From: Streptomyces klenkii
GTDB taxonomy: Bacteria > Actinomycetota > Actinomycetes > Streptomycetales > Streptomycetaceae
Reading direction: 5' to 3'
NCBI RefSeq assembly: GCF_003626645.1
Contig: NZ_RBAM01000001.1
Coordinates: forward strand, 186,001 to 250,000
DNA: 64,000 nt
A program made the position numbers and the translations under genes. Every line of letters starts with the position of its first letter. The first letter of the stretch is position 1. Shown here piece by piece: positions 36,487 through 45,346 of the stretch. Under the pieces are notes generated by a model. It did not search any database, was not told the origin of the DNA, and worked only from the letters and a program-made list of their open reading frames with translations.

Positions 36487-36966
36487 TCAATCTCCCGCAC
36501 CCGGCGGCCGCCCGCAACGTGGCCAGCCGTGCGTGGAGAACAGGGCGCCGGAGCAGAAGCGGTCCAGGACGGCGGCGGTGTAGGGCACGCAGTCCGCCGG
36601 GGGCCGGCCCGGGTCGGCCCACACCAGGGCCGAGCACTTGCCCGGCTCACGGTTGCTGGGCTCGCCGGACCAGCGCTGGGTCGTGAAGACCACCCCCAGC
36701 CGTGCCTGTCCCTCGGGGGAGTGGTGGTGGATGAGGTGGCAGAACTCCAGGTCGGCCGGTGCGATGCCGACGCCGACCTCTTCGCCCGCCTCCCGCAGGG
36801 CCCCCTCGACGACGGTCTCGCCGTCCTCCAGGTGCCCGCCGGGCGGGGCGAGGAGGCCGCGGGCGTAGACGTCGCCGGCCCGGCGCAGCAGCAGGACGCG
36901 CCCGTCGGTGCGGTGCATCAGGACCATGACGTCGACGACGCTCCGGTAGCGGATCCGGTGGCTCAT
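36487..36966 (-). CDS. Nudix hydrolase
   Basis: A 159-residue Nudix hydrolase. The Nudix box is complete: GGHLEDGETVVEGALREAGE followed by EVGV (GX5EX7REUXEEXGU). Metal-dependent hydrolysis of nucleoside diphosphate-linked substrates is the family reaction; specificity is unknown. The start at ATG 36966 gives the usual length; the longer frame upstream would be Arg/Pro-rich. Confidence 0.88.
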   Translation of the reverse strand: MSHRIRYRSVVDVMVLMHRTDGRVLLLRRAGDVYARGLLAPPGGHLEDGETVVEGALREAGEEVGVGIAPADLEFCHLIHHHSPEGQARLGVVFTTQRWSGEPSNREPGKCSALVWADPGRPPADCVPYTAAVLDRFCSGALFSTHGWPRCGRPPGAGD

Positions 36967-37370
36967 GCGGGCCTCCCCGCGGTGGTCCGGGCAGCGGCGG
37001 CGAGGGCCGGGAGAGGCCGGCATTCGAACAGCAAGGGCACCCTCGTGTCGCTCGTACGGCAGGTGGGACGGTGACGCACTACGCCTCCTCGTTGACGCGT
37101 GGATCGGACGAGTGATCGGAAAAACGACCCCCGATCGGGTCCGTCACGGACTCCGGAGGGCGCTTCGTAGCGCGCAAGTTCGAGTCGCGGTCGAGAGGGC
37201 CTTGGCTGCGGGGCGAGGGCCGGGACGGGCCTTGTGCGATTCACCCGGCCGTGGCTCCTCACCCGTTCCGGGGGTTGCGTTGCTCCCGGGAACGGCAGGC
37301 CGCGGCCCGTCGCCCGTGTTCGCGGGCCGGCGGGCGCGGCTGCTTTGCAGCAGGCCGGGTGACGCCCGTC
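36967..37370. other. 404-base intergenic stretch
   Basis: Between the Nudix gene start and the phosphatase gene end, both on the minus strand. It contains the hairpin listed at 37263-37295 and must contain the Nudix promoter. A short inverted pair GATCGG/CCGATC lies near 37113-37135. No convincing coding frame or RNA gene was seen. Confidence 0.4.
37263..37295 (-). terminator. hairpin downstream of the phosphatase gene
   Basis: CCGTTCC at 37263-37269 pairs with GGAACGG at 37289-37295 with additional G/C pairing inside. It lies 76 bases past the phosphatase stop on the minus strand, without a U-tract. Confidence 0.5.
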
Positions 37371-38003
37371 TCACCCTCCGTCGAGGTGACGGGTGTCGCC
37401 GAGGCGCATGACGGCGCGGTTGCGGAAGAAGTCGTCCTCAAGGAGGTGCGTGATGCTGCCCGAGGGCGCCCGGAAGGCGACGTGACCGAGTGACTCGAAC
37501 GGCATCCTGATCCAGGACGCCACCACGAAGGTGAGGGCGAAACCGTGGGTCACGATGATCCGGTGCTCGCAAGGCCCTTGCAGGATGTCGTCCATGGCCG
37601 CGTAGACACGCCGGGCGAACGCCGCCCTCGTCTCCGCGCCCGGAACGCCCTCGTCATGTCCCATCCGGTCACCGGCGCCCGGTGGCGGGACGAACCGCTC
37701 GTCGAGCCACCCCTGCGGCCGCCCCTCCGCCTCACCGTAGGACTTCTCCCGCAGCCGGGGGTCCAGCACCGGCTCCACGCCGAACAGCCCGGCGACCTCT
37801 TCGGCCGTGCGCCGGGTGCGCAGCAGGTCCGAGGACACCACCTCGACGCCGGCCTCCTCGGGGATCTCGGCCCGCAACGCCCGGGCGATGGCGGCCGCTT
37901 GACGCAGGCCGACCGGTGTCAGCCGCGAATCATGCCACCCGCCGACGAGCCCCTCGACATGATGGCTCGCCTCCGGATGGGTGACGACATGGATACTGCG
38001 CAC
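37371..38003 (-). CDS. histidine phosphatase family protein
   Basis: A 210-residue histidine phosphatase (phosphoglycerate-mutase-like). The usual R-H-G of the N-terminal motif is replaced by T-H-P in IHVVTHPEASHHVEGLVGG, a known variant subfamily. The later IIVTHGFALTFV supplies the second catalytic His, and RLREKSYGEAEGRPQG the substrate loop. GTG at 38003 chosen because it sits right before the first strand. Substrate unknown. Confidence 0.82.
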   Translation of the reverse strand: MRSIHVVTHPEASHHVEGLVGGWHDSRLTPVGLRQAAAIARALRAEIPEEAGVEVVSSDLLRTRRTAEEVAGLFGVEPVLDPRLREKSYGEAEGRPQGWLDERFVPPPGAGDRMGHDEGVPGAETRAAFARRVYAAMDDILQGPCEHRIIVTHGFALTFVVASWIRMPFESLGHVAFRAPSGSITHLLEDDFFRNRAVMRLGDTRHLDGG

Positions 38004-38077
38004 CAGCGTGTGCCCTTCTGATGGGGGGAGGCCCTGCTTGTCCGCCGGACCGTGCCGGAAGGTCTCCGGCGTGCTCC

Positions 38078-38899
38078 CTACCCTGGCCGTGCGAAGCGGT
38101 GCGCGGCTACGGCGAGGGCCGTCGCGGCGAGCGCGGCGGTGATGCCGAGTTCCGCCGCGACGGGCAGTTGCCGGCCGGGGGAGGGCGCCGCGGCGGCGGG
38201 CGCGTGGGCCGCCACCGCGCGGCGCAGCGGATCGACCGCGTACGTCAGCGGGTTGGCCAGGCAGATCACCGTCAGCCACCGCGGCAGACCGGCGAGCGGG
38301 AACATCGCCCCGGAGAGGAACAGCAGCGGCGTCATGGCGAAGCTGAGCACCGCCTGGAACGTCTCGACGCGGCTGATGCAGACGGCGGCGACGGCCCCGA
38401 GGGCGGTCAGGGCGAGGGCACTGAGGGCGAGTTCGCCGGTCAGCGTGGCGAGCAGGGCCGGGTCGTAGGGGACGTGCGCGGTCCCGGCCAGGGAGAGGAC
38501 GAGCACGCCCTGGCAGGTGGCCACGGTCGTGCCGCCCGCGCACTTGCCCAGGAGCAGGCTGCCGCGCCGGACGGGCGCGACGAGCATCTCGCGCAGGAAA
38601 CCGGCCTCGCGGTCCCAGACGATGGACGCGCCCGCGCCGATCGCGGGCATCTGCACGGTCATCGTCAGCACGCCCGGGAAGAGGTACGTGCGGTAGTCGC
38701 CGGTGCCCGCGGTGGAGGGGACCAGCACCGACAGGCCCGTGCCGAGGACGAGCAGCAGGAAGACGGGCTGCGCCAGCGTGACGGCCAGCCGGCCGCGGTT
38801 GCGCAGGAAGCGCATCATCTCGCGCTGCCAGACCACGCGGGTCGCGCGCACCTCGTGCCGCACGCCCGCGGGCACTGCCGCCGCCGCGACGGCCGTCAT
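38078..38899 (-). CDS. ABC-2 type exporter permease (DrrB-like)
   Basis: A 273-residue membrane protein with about six hydrophobic segments. It has the ABC-2 signature around SRVETFQAVLSFAMTPLLFL and SGAMFPLAGLPRWL. The order and composition match DrrB-type exporters of daunorubicin and related small molecules. It overlaps the ATPase gene by four bases (ATGA). Substrate not evident; the neighbouring PqqD-like gene may point to a peptide. Confidence 0.87.
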   Translation of the reverse strand: MTAVAAAAVPAGVRHEVRATRVVWQREMMRFLRNRGRLAVTLAQPVFLLLVLGTGLSVLVPSTAGTGDYRTYLFPGVLTMTVQMPAIGAGASIVWDREAGFLREMLVAPVRRGSLLLGKCAGGTTVATCQGVLVLSLAGTAHVPYDPALLATLTGELALSALALTALGAVAAVCISRVETFQAVLSFAMTPLLFLSGAMFPLAGLPRWLTVICLANPLTYAVDPLRRAVAAHAPAAAAPSPGRQLPVAAELGITAALAATALAVAAHRFARPG

Positions 38900-39948
38900 C
38901 GCACGCCGTCCGCGTCGTGGATGGTGCGGCCGGTGCAGCGCAGGAACACGTCGTCCAGACTGGGCCGCGTGACCGCCACCGACAGCACCGGCACCCCGAG
39001 CCCCGCGCACAGGCGGGGCACGAACGACGCCCCGTCGGGCACGTGGAGCAGCAGCCCTTCGGGCGCCGCGTGCGCCCGAAGGCCGAAGCGCTCGCGCAGT
39101 GCGCTCAGGGCAGCTGTGTCGTCGGCGGTGCGGACCGCGACGCGGTCGGCGCCGATGGCGGCCTTGAGGTCGGCCGGCGACCCCTCGGTGACGATGCGGC
39201 CGCCGTCGATGACGGCGATGCGGTCGCAGTGTTCGGCCTCCTCCAGGTAGTGCGTGGTGAGGAAGAGGGTCACGGAGCGCTGCGTGCGGACGTAGTGGAG
39301 GTGCTCCCACAGCTGGGCGCGGGTCTGCGGGTCGAGACCGAGGGTGGGCTCGTCCAGGAAGAGCACCTGCGGCGCGTGCAGCAGCCCGCGGGCGATCTCC
39401 AGCCGCCGCTTCATGCCGCCGGAGAAGGTACGGACGAGGCTGTCGCGCCGGTCGTGGAGACCGACCAGGGCGAGCATGTCGGCGACGCGGCGGCGCGCCG
39501 TGCGCCGGGGCAGACCGTAGAGGTCGGCGTGGAAGCGGAGGTTCTCGGCGGCGGTCAGGTCGCCGTCGACGGTGAGGTCCTGGAAGACGAGCCCGATGCG
39601 GCGGCGTACGGCGCCGGGGTCGGTGGTCACGTCGGCGCCGGCGACGCTCGCCCGGCCCGTGGTGGGCCGGGCCAGCGTGCAGAGCATCGCGATCGTGGTG
39701 GACTTCCCGGCGCCGTTGGGCCCGAGCAACCCGAAGGTCTCCCCGGCGCGCACGGTCAGATCCACACCGCGGACGGCCTCCACACCGGGGTACGCCTTGC
39801 GCAGGCCCCGGGCGAGGACGGTGACAGGGGGCAGCCCGCGCCCGGCGGCCGGGGCGTCACTCTCTCCGGCACCGGCATACGGGGAGGCGAAGCCGGAGCC
39901 GGGAGCCGGCCCTACGGGAAGAGCCGTGAACCGGACCTCACCACTCAT
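38896..39948 (-). CDS. ABC exporter ATPase (DrrA-like)
   Basis: A 350-residue ABC ATPase: Walker A GLLGPNGAGKSTT, signature FSGGMKRRLEIARGLL, Walker B VLFLDEPTLGLD, and H-loop LTTHYLEEAEHCDRI. The C-terminal 80 residues match DrrA-type ATPases. A 45-residue N-terminal extension of Pro/Gly/Ala precedes the domain. It lies 15 bases downstream of the PqqD-like gene and overlaps the permease gene by four bases, so the three form an operon. Confidence 0.92.
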   Translation of the reverse strand: MSGEVRFTALPVGPAPGSGFASPYAGAGESDAPAAGRGLPPVTVLARGLRKAYPGVEAVRGVDLTVRAGETFGLLGPNGAGKSTTIAMLCTLARPTTGRASVAGADVTTDPGAVRRRIGLVFQDLTVDGDLTAAENLRFHADLYGLPRRTARRRVADMLALVGLHDRRDSLVRTFSGGMKRRLEIARGLLHAPQVLFLDEPTLGLDPQTRAQLWEHLHYVRTQRSVTLFLTTHYLEEAEHCDRIAVIDGGRIVTEGSPADLKAAIGADRVAVRTADDTAALSALRERFGLRAHAAPEGLLLHVPDGASFVPRLCAGLGVPVLSVAVTRPSLDDVFLRCTGRTIHDADGVR

Positions 39949-39963
39949 GGGTCACCGGCGTGC

Positions 39964-40227
39964 TCACGCGGTCACCACCAGGCGGGCCTCGGTGAGGGCG
40001 CGGATGAAGGACGCCACGTCGTCCGCGGTGCGTTCGGTGGTGAGGGCGGGATAGCGCTCGCCCAGCCGCTGCGCCGTCTCCTGGGGCGTGGCACCGTCGA
40101 GCAGGGCGTGCAGGATGAGCGCGCCGGTGCTGTTGAGCTGCCAATAGCGGCCGTCGGCCTCGTCGAGCAGCACCATGCCGTGGTCGGTATCGGTCGCCGA
40201 GACGTGGCGGCGCAGGGCGAAGGCCAT
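39964..40227 (-). CDS. PqqD-like peptide-binding protein (lasso peptide B1 type)
   Basis: An 87-residue PqqD-like (RiPP recognition element) protein: RRHVSATDTDHGMVLLDEAD, then GRYWQLNSTGALILHALLDG and TADDVASFIRALTEARLVV. This is the form annotated as lasso-peptide chaperone B1. I chose the ATG at 40227 because GAGGAG lies nine bases upstream; a GTG at 40251 is possible. No lasso cyclase, protease or precursor gene is visible nearby, only the ABC exporter, so it is an orphan. Confidence 0.8.
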   Translation of the reverse strand: MAFALRRHVSATDTDHGMVLLDEADGRYWQLNSTGALILHALLDGATPQETAQRLGERYPALTTERTADDVASFIRALTEARLVVTA

Positions 40228-40363
40228 GGCGATCAACTCCTCGCCGGTCACGGGACGGGCGCGAAATCGGACACTGCGCTCAGGAGATGCCCCGGCGTCA
40301 ACAGGCCACGCCCATCAACGCGGAATGCAACCCGTAAGGATGGAAGAAGGTATGACGTGATGA

Positions 40364-40380
40364 GCGGACGATAGGTCCGC
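40364..40380 (-). terminator. hairpin after xdhC-like gene
   Basis: GCGGAC at 40364-40369 and GTCCGC at 40375-40380 form a six-base stem with a five-base loop, 45 bases past the XdhC stop on the minus strand. No U-tract; weak evidence. Confidence 0.4.
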
Positions 40381-40424
40381 CTTGAATGAGTGCTCGCCCG
40401 CCGTCCCGTAAGACGTAAGGCCCC

Positions 40425-41567
40425 TCAGGCCGCCGCCACGTCGCCCCGCTTCCCCTCCTCCCGGTGGATCGGCGTGTTCGAACCCGTCAGCGGGACCCCC
40501 GTCCCTCCCCGCCGGGCCGCCACGACCTCCGCGGCGATCGACAAGGCCGTCTCCTCGGGCGTGCGCGCCCCGAGGTCGAGGCCGATCGGCGACCTCAGCC
40601 GGGCCAGTTCCCCCTCGGTCACGCCGGCTTCGCGCAGCCTCCGGCTGCGGTCCGCGTGGGTGCGGCGCGAGCCCATCGCGCCGACGAATGCGACCGGCAT
40701 CCGCAGCGCCTCCTTCAGCAGGGGCACGTCGAACTTGGCGTCGTGGGTGAGCACGCACAAGACCGTGCGCCCGTCGACCGGCGTGCGCCGCAGGTAGCGG
40801 TGCGGCCAGTCGACCACGACGTCGTCGGCCTCGGGAAAGCGGGCCCGCGTGGCGAAGACAGGGCGGGCGTCGCACACGGTCACGTCGTAACCGAGGAACT
40901 TGCCCGCCCGTACGAGCGCCGCGGCGAAGTCGATCGCACCGAAGACGATCATGCGGGGCGGCGGCACGCTCGCTTCGACGAGCAGGGTGAGGCCGCCGGG
41001 GCAGTGCGATCCGTCCTCCGAGAGCTCGACCGTGCCGGTGCGGCCGGTGTCCAGCACGGCCCGGGCCTCGGCCGCCGCCGTCCGGTCCAGTTCCGCGCGG
41101 CCCCCGAGGGTGCCTTCGTGCGCACCCTCGGGGCGTACGAGCAGCGCCCCGCCGAGGAGTTCCACCGGGCCCCGGACGACCCGGGCGACCGCCACCGGCT
41201 CGCCCCGGGCGGCGGTCGTCAACGCCGAACGGAAGACGGCCTGCCGAGGCGTGCCCGCGGCAACCGGCGTGATCAGGATGTCGATGACCCCGCCGCAGGT
41301 GAGCCCGACCGCGAAGGCGTCCTCGTCGCTGTAGCCGAACCGCTCGACGACCGTCCCGCCGTCCGCCAGTGCCTGCCGGCACAGCTCGTACACCGCCCCC
41401 TCCACGCAGCCGCCGGACACGGAACCGATGACCGTGCCCCGGCTGTCGACGGCGAGGGCGGCGCCCGGGCCGCGCGGGGCGCTGCCGCTGACGGCCACCA
41501 CGGTGGCGACGGCGAAGTCCCGGCCCTGCTCGGCCCAGCGGTGGAGATCCTCGGCGATGTCAAGCAC
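40425..41567 (-). CDS. XdhC-family molybdenum cofactor insertion protein
   Basis: A 380-residue XdhC/CoxI-family protein. N-terminal domain: ATVVAVSGSAPRGPGAALAV, then GSVSGGCVEGAVYE. C-terminal Rossmann part: MIVFGAIDFAAALVRAGKFL, then VLTHDAKFDVPLLKEALRMP and VAFVGAMGSRRTHADR. XdhC protects and inserts sulfurated Mo cofactor into molybdenum hydroxylases. It starts at a GTG overlapping the molybdopterin-subunit gene by eight bases, and is the last gene of the operon. Confidence 0.9.
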   Translation of the reverse strand: MLDIAEDLHRWAEQGRDFAVATVVAVSGSAPRGPGAALAVDSRGTVIGSVSGGCVEGAVYELCRQALADGGTVVERFGYSDEDAFAVGLTCGGVIDILITPVAAGTPRQAVFRSALTTAARGEPVAVARVVRGPVELLGGALLVRPEGAHEGTLGGRAELDRTAAAEARAVLDTGRTGTVELSEDGSHCPGGLTLLVEASVPPPRMIVFGAIDFAAALVRAGKFLGYDVTVCDARPVFATRARFPEADDVVVDWPHRYLRRTPVDGRTVLCVLTHDAKFDVPLLKEALRMPVAFVGAMGSRRTHADRSRRLREAGVTEGELARLRSPIGLDLGARTPEETALSIAAEVVAARRGGTGVPLTGSNTPIHREEGKRGDVAAA

Positions 41568-43767
41568 GTGCTTCCCCCGCAGCTCCTGTACCTCCCGCAG
41601 CTCCCGTACCCGTACCCCTCACCGTTCCCGTACCTCCCGCGTCGGCCGTACCTCCCGCACCGGCGAGGATCACGCGGTCCGGCCGGATGGGCAGGCTCCG
41701 GTGGCGTACGCCCGTCGCGTGCCGGACCGCGTTGGCGACGGCCGCCGCGGCGCCCACGATCCCGATCTCGCCGATGCCCTTGATCCCGACCGGGTCGTCC
41801 GGGTCCGGATCGTCGATCCAGTCCGCCTCGACGTGCGGGACGTCGGCGTGCGTGGCGACGTGGTATCCCGCGAGGTCGGCGCCGTAGTGGCCGCCGGAGG
41901 CGCGGTCCCGGACCGCCTCCTCGTGCAGGGCCATGGAGATGCCCCAGATCATGCCGCCGGTGAACTGGTTGCGGGCGGTGAGGGGGTTGACGATCCGGCC
42001 CGCCGCGAAGATGCCGAGCATGCGCCGCACGCGCACCTCGCCGGTGGCGACGTCCACGGCGACCTCGGCGAACTGCGCTCCGAAGGAGTGCCGTTCCTTC
42101 TCGGAGAGGGCGCCGACGGCCTCGGTGGTGTCCGACCGCACCGTGATGCCCTCCGGCGGGATGCCGGCCCCGGAGGCGAGCCGCTCGCGCAGCTCTGCGG
42201 CCGCGGCCGTGATCGCCCACGACCAGGAGCGGGTGCCCATCGACCCTCCGGCGATCGTCGCCGGCCCGAAGTTGCTGTCCCCGATCCGCACCCGGACCCG
42301 GTCCGGCGCGACCTCCAGCGCGTCGGCGGCCACCAGGGTGAGTGCGGTCCGCGCCCCGGTGCCGATGTCCGAGGCGGCGATCCGTACGGTGAAGGTGCCG
42401 TCCGCCTCCGCCGTCACGGCCGCCGTGGACGGCCAGGCGATCACCGGGAAACAGGCCGACGCCGTGCCGGTGCCGAGCAGCCAGCGCCCTTCGCGGCGCA
42501 CGCCGGGGCGGGGGTCGCGGTCCGCCCAGCCGAACCGGCGGGCGCCCTCCCGGAAGCAGGCGATCAGGTTGCGGCTGCTGAAGGGCAGGCCGGAGACGGG
42601 TCCCCGCTCGGGCTCGTTGCGCACGCGCAGCTCGATCGGGTCGATGCCGCACTTCTCGGCGAGCTCGTCGAGGGCCGACTCCAGCGCGAACGAGCCCGGT
42701 GCCTCGCCGGGGGCGCGCATCCACGACGGGGTCGGCACGTCCAGGCGTACGACCCGGTTGACGGTGTGGTGGGCGTCGGCGTCGTACAGCGCCCGCGACG
42801 CCGCGGCGGCCGGCTCGAGGAATTCGTACACGGTGGAGGTGAGGCTCACGGAGCTGTGCTCCAGCGCGCGCAGCCGTCCGTCGGCGTCGGCGCCGAGCCG
42901 CAGCCGCTGGATCGTGGGGCTGCGGTAGCCGGTGAGCGAGAACATCTGGCGGCGTGTCAGGACGACGCGCACCGGCCTCCGGAGGGCGGCCGCGGCCATG
43001 ACGGCGGCCACCTGGTGGGCCCGGACGCCCTTGCTTCCGAAACCGCCGCCGACGTGTTCGGACCGCACCCGCACCGAGGCCGGGTCGAGCGAGAAGAGGT
43101 TCGCGAGCTCGCTCACGACCCAGGTGGCGCCCTGGTTGGAGTCCACGACGTCGAGCAGGTCCCCGTCCCAGCGGGCCGTGGCCGCGTGGGGCTCCATCGG
43201 GTGGTGGAACTCCTCCGGGGTGGTGTACTCCGCGTCCACGACGACGGCGGAGGCCGCGAGCCCGGCCGCCACGTCCCCCTTGCCGGTCTCGGCCGGCGCG
43301 GGGCCTTGGTCGACGAGGTAGACGTCCGGGCGGTCGGCGGCGAAGGCGATGTCGTGCGGCTCCTCCTCGTAGCGCACGACGAGCGCTTCGGCGGCCTCCC
43401 TGGCCTGTTCGGAGGTCTCGGCGACGACCAGCGCCACCGGCCATCCCATGAACGGCACCCGGTCCTGCTGGAAGACGGCGCAGGTCGGGTCCGGCACCCC
43501 CATGAGGCCGATGTAGCCGGTGTTGAGCCGCTGGGCGTTCCCGTGGTGGAGCACGGTGAGCACCCCCGGCATCGCCAGGACCTCGGCGGTCTCCACCGAG
43601 CGGATGCGCCCGCGCGCGACGGTGGACAGCACCAGCCAGCCGTGGGCGAGTCCGGCGAAGGGGATCTCACCGGCGTAGCGGGCGGCGCCCGTGACCTTGT
43701 CGTAGCCCTCCACCCGGGTGTGCGCGGTGCCGACGGCGCTCTTGCGCGTCGTTGCGGCGGTGGTCAT
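41560..43767 (-). CDS. molybdopterin-binding subunit of a xanthine dehydrogenase-type hydroxylase
   Basis: A 735-residue molybdopterin subunit. Motifs: VEGYDKVTGAARYAGEIPFA (N-terminal domain), GGGFGSKG (cofactor), GIKGIGEIGIVGAAAAVANA carrying the catalytic Glu of this superfamily. A Gly/Thr-rich tail ends the protein. With the next two subunits it forms an alpha-beta-gamma molybdenum hydroxylase for a purine, aldehyde or aromatic heterocycle; the substrate is not evident. ATG 43767 overlaps the FAD-subunit gene by four bases. Confidence 0.9.
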   Translation of the reverse strand: MTTAATTRKSAVGTAHTRVEGYDKVTGAARYAGEIPFAGLAHGWLVLSTVARGRIRSVETAEVLAMPGVLTVLHHGNAQRLNTGYIGLMGVPDPTCAVFQQDRVPFMGWPVALVVAETSEQAREAAEALVVRYEEEPHDIAFAADRPDVYLVDQGPAPAETGKGDVAAGLAASAVVVDAEYTTPEEFHHPMEPHAATARWDGDLLDVVDSNQGATWVVSELANLFSLDPASVRVRSEHVGGGFGSKGVRAHQVAAVMAAAALRRPVRVVLTRRQMFSLTGYRSPTIQRLRLGADADGRLRALEHSSVSLTSTVYEFLEPAAAASRALYDADAHHTVNRVVRLDVPTPSWMRAPGEAPGSFALESALDELAEKCGIDPIELRVRNEPERGPVSGLPFSSRNLIACFREGARRFGWADRDPRPGVRREGRWLLGTGTASACFPVIAWPSTAAVTAEADGTFTVRIAASDIGTGARTALTLVAADALEVAPDRVRVRIGDSNFGPATIAGGSMGTRSWSWAITAAAAELRERLASGAGIPPEGITVRSDTTEAVGALSEKERHSFGAQFAEVAVDVATGEVRVRRMLGIFAAGRIVNPLTARNQFTGGMIWGISMALHEEAVRDRASGGHYGADLAGYHVATHADVPHVEADWIDDPDPDDPVGIKGIGEIGIVGAAAAVANAVRHATGVRHRSLPIRPDRVILAGAGGTADAGGTGTVRGTGTGAAGGTGAAGEARA

Positions 43768-44756
43768 CGTGCGGCCTCCTCGGCGAGTCCGGTCAGTACC
43801 GCCACGACGAGGTTGCGCATCAACGTCACCTTGTACGCGTTGTGCGGCAGCGGCTCGGCGGCCGCCAGTTCGGCGTCCGCGGCGGCGGCGAACGTCCCGG
43901 CGTCGGCCGGTGCTCCGGTGAGCACCCGCTCGGCGGCCCGGGCCCGCCACGGCTTGGACGCCACCGCTCCGAAGGCCAGGCGCGCTTCTCGCGTCACCCC
44001 GTCCCGTACGTCCAGGGCTGCGGCGACCGAGCCGATCGCGAACGCGTACGAGGCGCGCTCGCGGACCTTCCGGTAGCGGGAGAGCGCGGCGACCGGAGCG
44101 GGCGGCAGGGTGACGCCGGTGATCAGCGCGCCCTGCGGCAGGGCGGTCTCCAGGTGCGGAGTGCCGCCCACGGGCAGGTAGAACTCGGTGAGCGGCAGTT
44201 CGCCCGGCCCGCCGGCCGTTTCGTACGAGACGACGGCGTCGAAGGCGGCCAGCGCCACGGCCATGTCCGAGGGGTGCACCGCCACGCAGTGGCTTGAGGC
44301 GCCCAGGATCGCGTGGTTGCGGTGCTCGCCCTCGACGGCCGGGCAACCGCTGCCGGGGACACGCTTGTTGCAGGCCTTGGTCACGTCGGTGAAGTAGCCG
44401 CAGCGGGTGCGCTGGAGCAGGTTCCCGCCGACCGTGGCCATGTTGCGCAGCTGCCCGGAGGCGCCGGCCAGCACCGCCTGCGCCAGCGCCGGGTAGCGGC
44501 GGCGGACGCCGGGGTGCGCGGCGAGGTCGCTGTTGGTGACGGTGGCGCCGATGCGCAGCCCTCCGTCCGCCGTCGGCTCGATGCGGTCCAGGGGCAGTTC
44601 GCGCACGTCGACGAGCCGGGAGGGGCGCTCGACGCCGGCCTTCATCAGGTCGACGAGGTTGGTGCCGCCGCCGAGGAAGCGGGCGTCGGCATCGGCGTCG
44701 AGGAGCGCGAGCGCGCCCGGGACGTCGAGCGCGCGCTGGTATCCGAACTCCTTCAT
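43764..44756 (-). CDS. FAD-binding subunit of the molybdenum hydroxylase
   Basis: A 330-residue FAD subunit (CoxM/XdhB type): ARFLGGGTNLVDLMKAGVER, then LRNMATVGGNLLQRTRCGYF, both FAD-binding loops of the PCMH fold. CNKRVPGSGCPAVEG lies between. A four-base overlap joins it to both neighbours. It passes electrons between the 2Fe-2S subunit and an acceptor. Confidence 0.92.
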   Translation of the reverse strand: MKEFGYQRALDVPGALALLDADADARFLGGGTNLVDLMKAGVERPSRLVDVRELPLDRIEPTADGGLRIGATVTNSDLAAHPGVRRRYPALAQAVLAGASGQLRNMATVGGNLLQRTRCGYFTDVTKACNKRVPGSGCPAVEGEHRNHAILGASSHCVAVHPSDMAVALAAFDAVVSYETAGGPGELPLTEFYLPVGGTPHLETALPQGALITGVTLPPAPVAALSRYRKVRERASYAFAIGSVAAALDVRDGVTREARLAFGAVASKPWRARAAERVLTGAPADAGTFAAAADAELAAAEPLPHNAYKVTLMRNLVVAVLTGLAEEAAR

Positions 44757-45346
44757 GCCGCCGCCTCCTCGGCGCCGGCCGGCGCCGCTGTCGCGGGCTC
44801 CGCCTGAACCGTCGCCGCCGCACGGGCGACCGCCTGCACGATCGACACGTAGGCACTGCACCGGCACAGGTTGCCGCTCATCCGCTCCCGGATCTCCTCG
44901 GCGCTCAGCGGGGGCGGACCGGCCTCGGGGCGTACGTCTTCGGTGACGGCGCTCGGCCAGCCCGCCGCGTGCTCCTCGATGACCGCGACCGCCGAACAGA
45001 TCTGCCCCGGCGTGCAGTAGCCGCACTGGTAGCCGTCCAGGTCGAGGAACGCCTGCTGGACCGGGTGCAGTTGCCCCTCGTCGGAGAGGCCCTCGACGGT
45101 CGTGATCGCACGCCCCTCGGCGGCCACCGCGAGTTGCAGGCAGGACACGGCCCGGCGCCCGTCGAGCAGGACGGTGCAGGCGCCGCACTGCCCCTGGTCG
45201 CAGCCCTTCTTGCTGCCGGTCAGGTCCAGGCGCTCGCGCAGGGCGTCGAGCAGGGTGGTGCGGTGATCCACGGTCAGCGTGTGCTTGTCGCCGTTGATGT
45301 TCAAGGTGATGGAGCTGTCGAACGCCGACGAGGGGGGTGGGGCCAT
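44753..45346 (-). CDS. 2Fe-2S subunit of the molybdenum hydroxylase
   Basis: A 197-residue ferredoxin-type subunit. First cluster: CDQGQCGACTVLLDG with an upstream TGSKKG. Second cluster: QCGYCTPGQICSAV and NLCRCSAYVSIV. Both sets of four cysteines are complete. It is the first gene of the operon, at ATG 45346, divergent from a TetR gene. An Ala/Pro-rich tail follows the second cluster. Confidence 0.93.
   Translation of the reverse strand: MAPPPSSAFDSSITLNINGDKHTLTVDHRTTLLDALRERLDLTGSKKGCDQGQCGACTVLLDGRRAVSCLQLAVAAEGRAITTVEGLSDEGQLHPVQQAFLDLDGYQCGYCTPGQICSAVAVIEEHAAGWPSAVTEDVRPEAGPPPLSAEEIRERMSGNLCRCSAYVSIVQAVARAAATVQAEPATAAPAGAEEAAA

Noticed and set aside
37150..37200. GTTCGAGTC resembling a tRNA T-loop
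   Set aside because: No matching acceptor stem, D-arm or anticodon arm could be folded around it.
40228..40424. Possible lasso precursor gene upstream of the PqqD-like gene
   Set aside because: All start codons on the minus strand here lead to very short frames with no leader-like sequence. The frame ending at 40315 has no plausible start.
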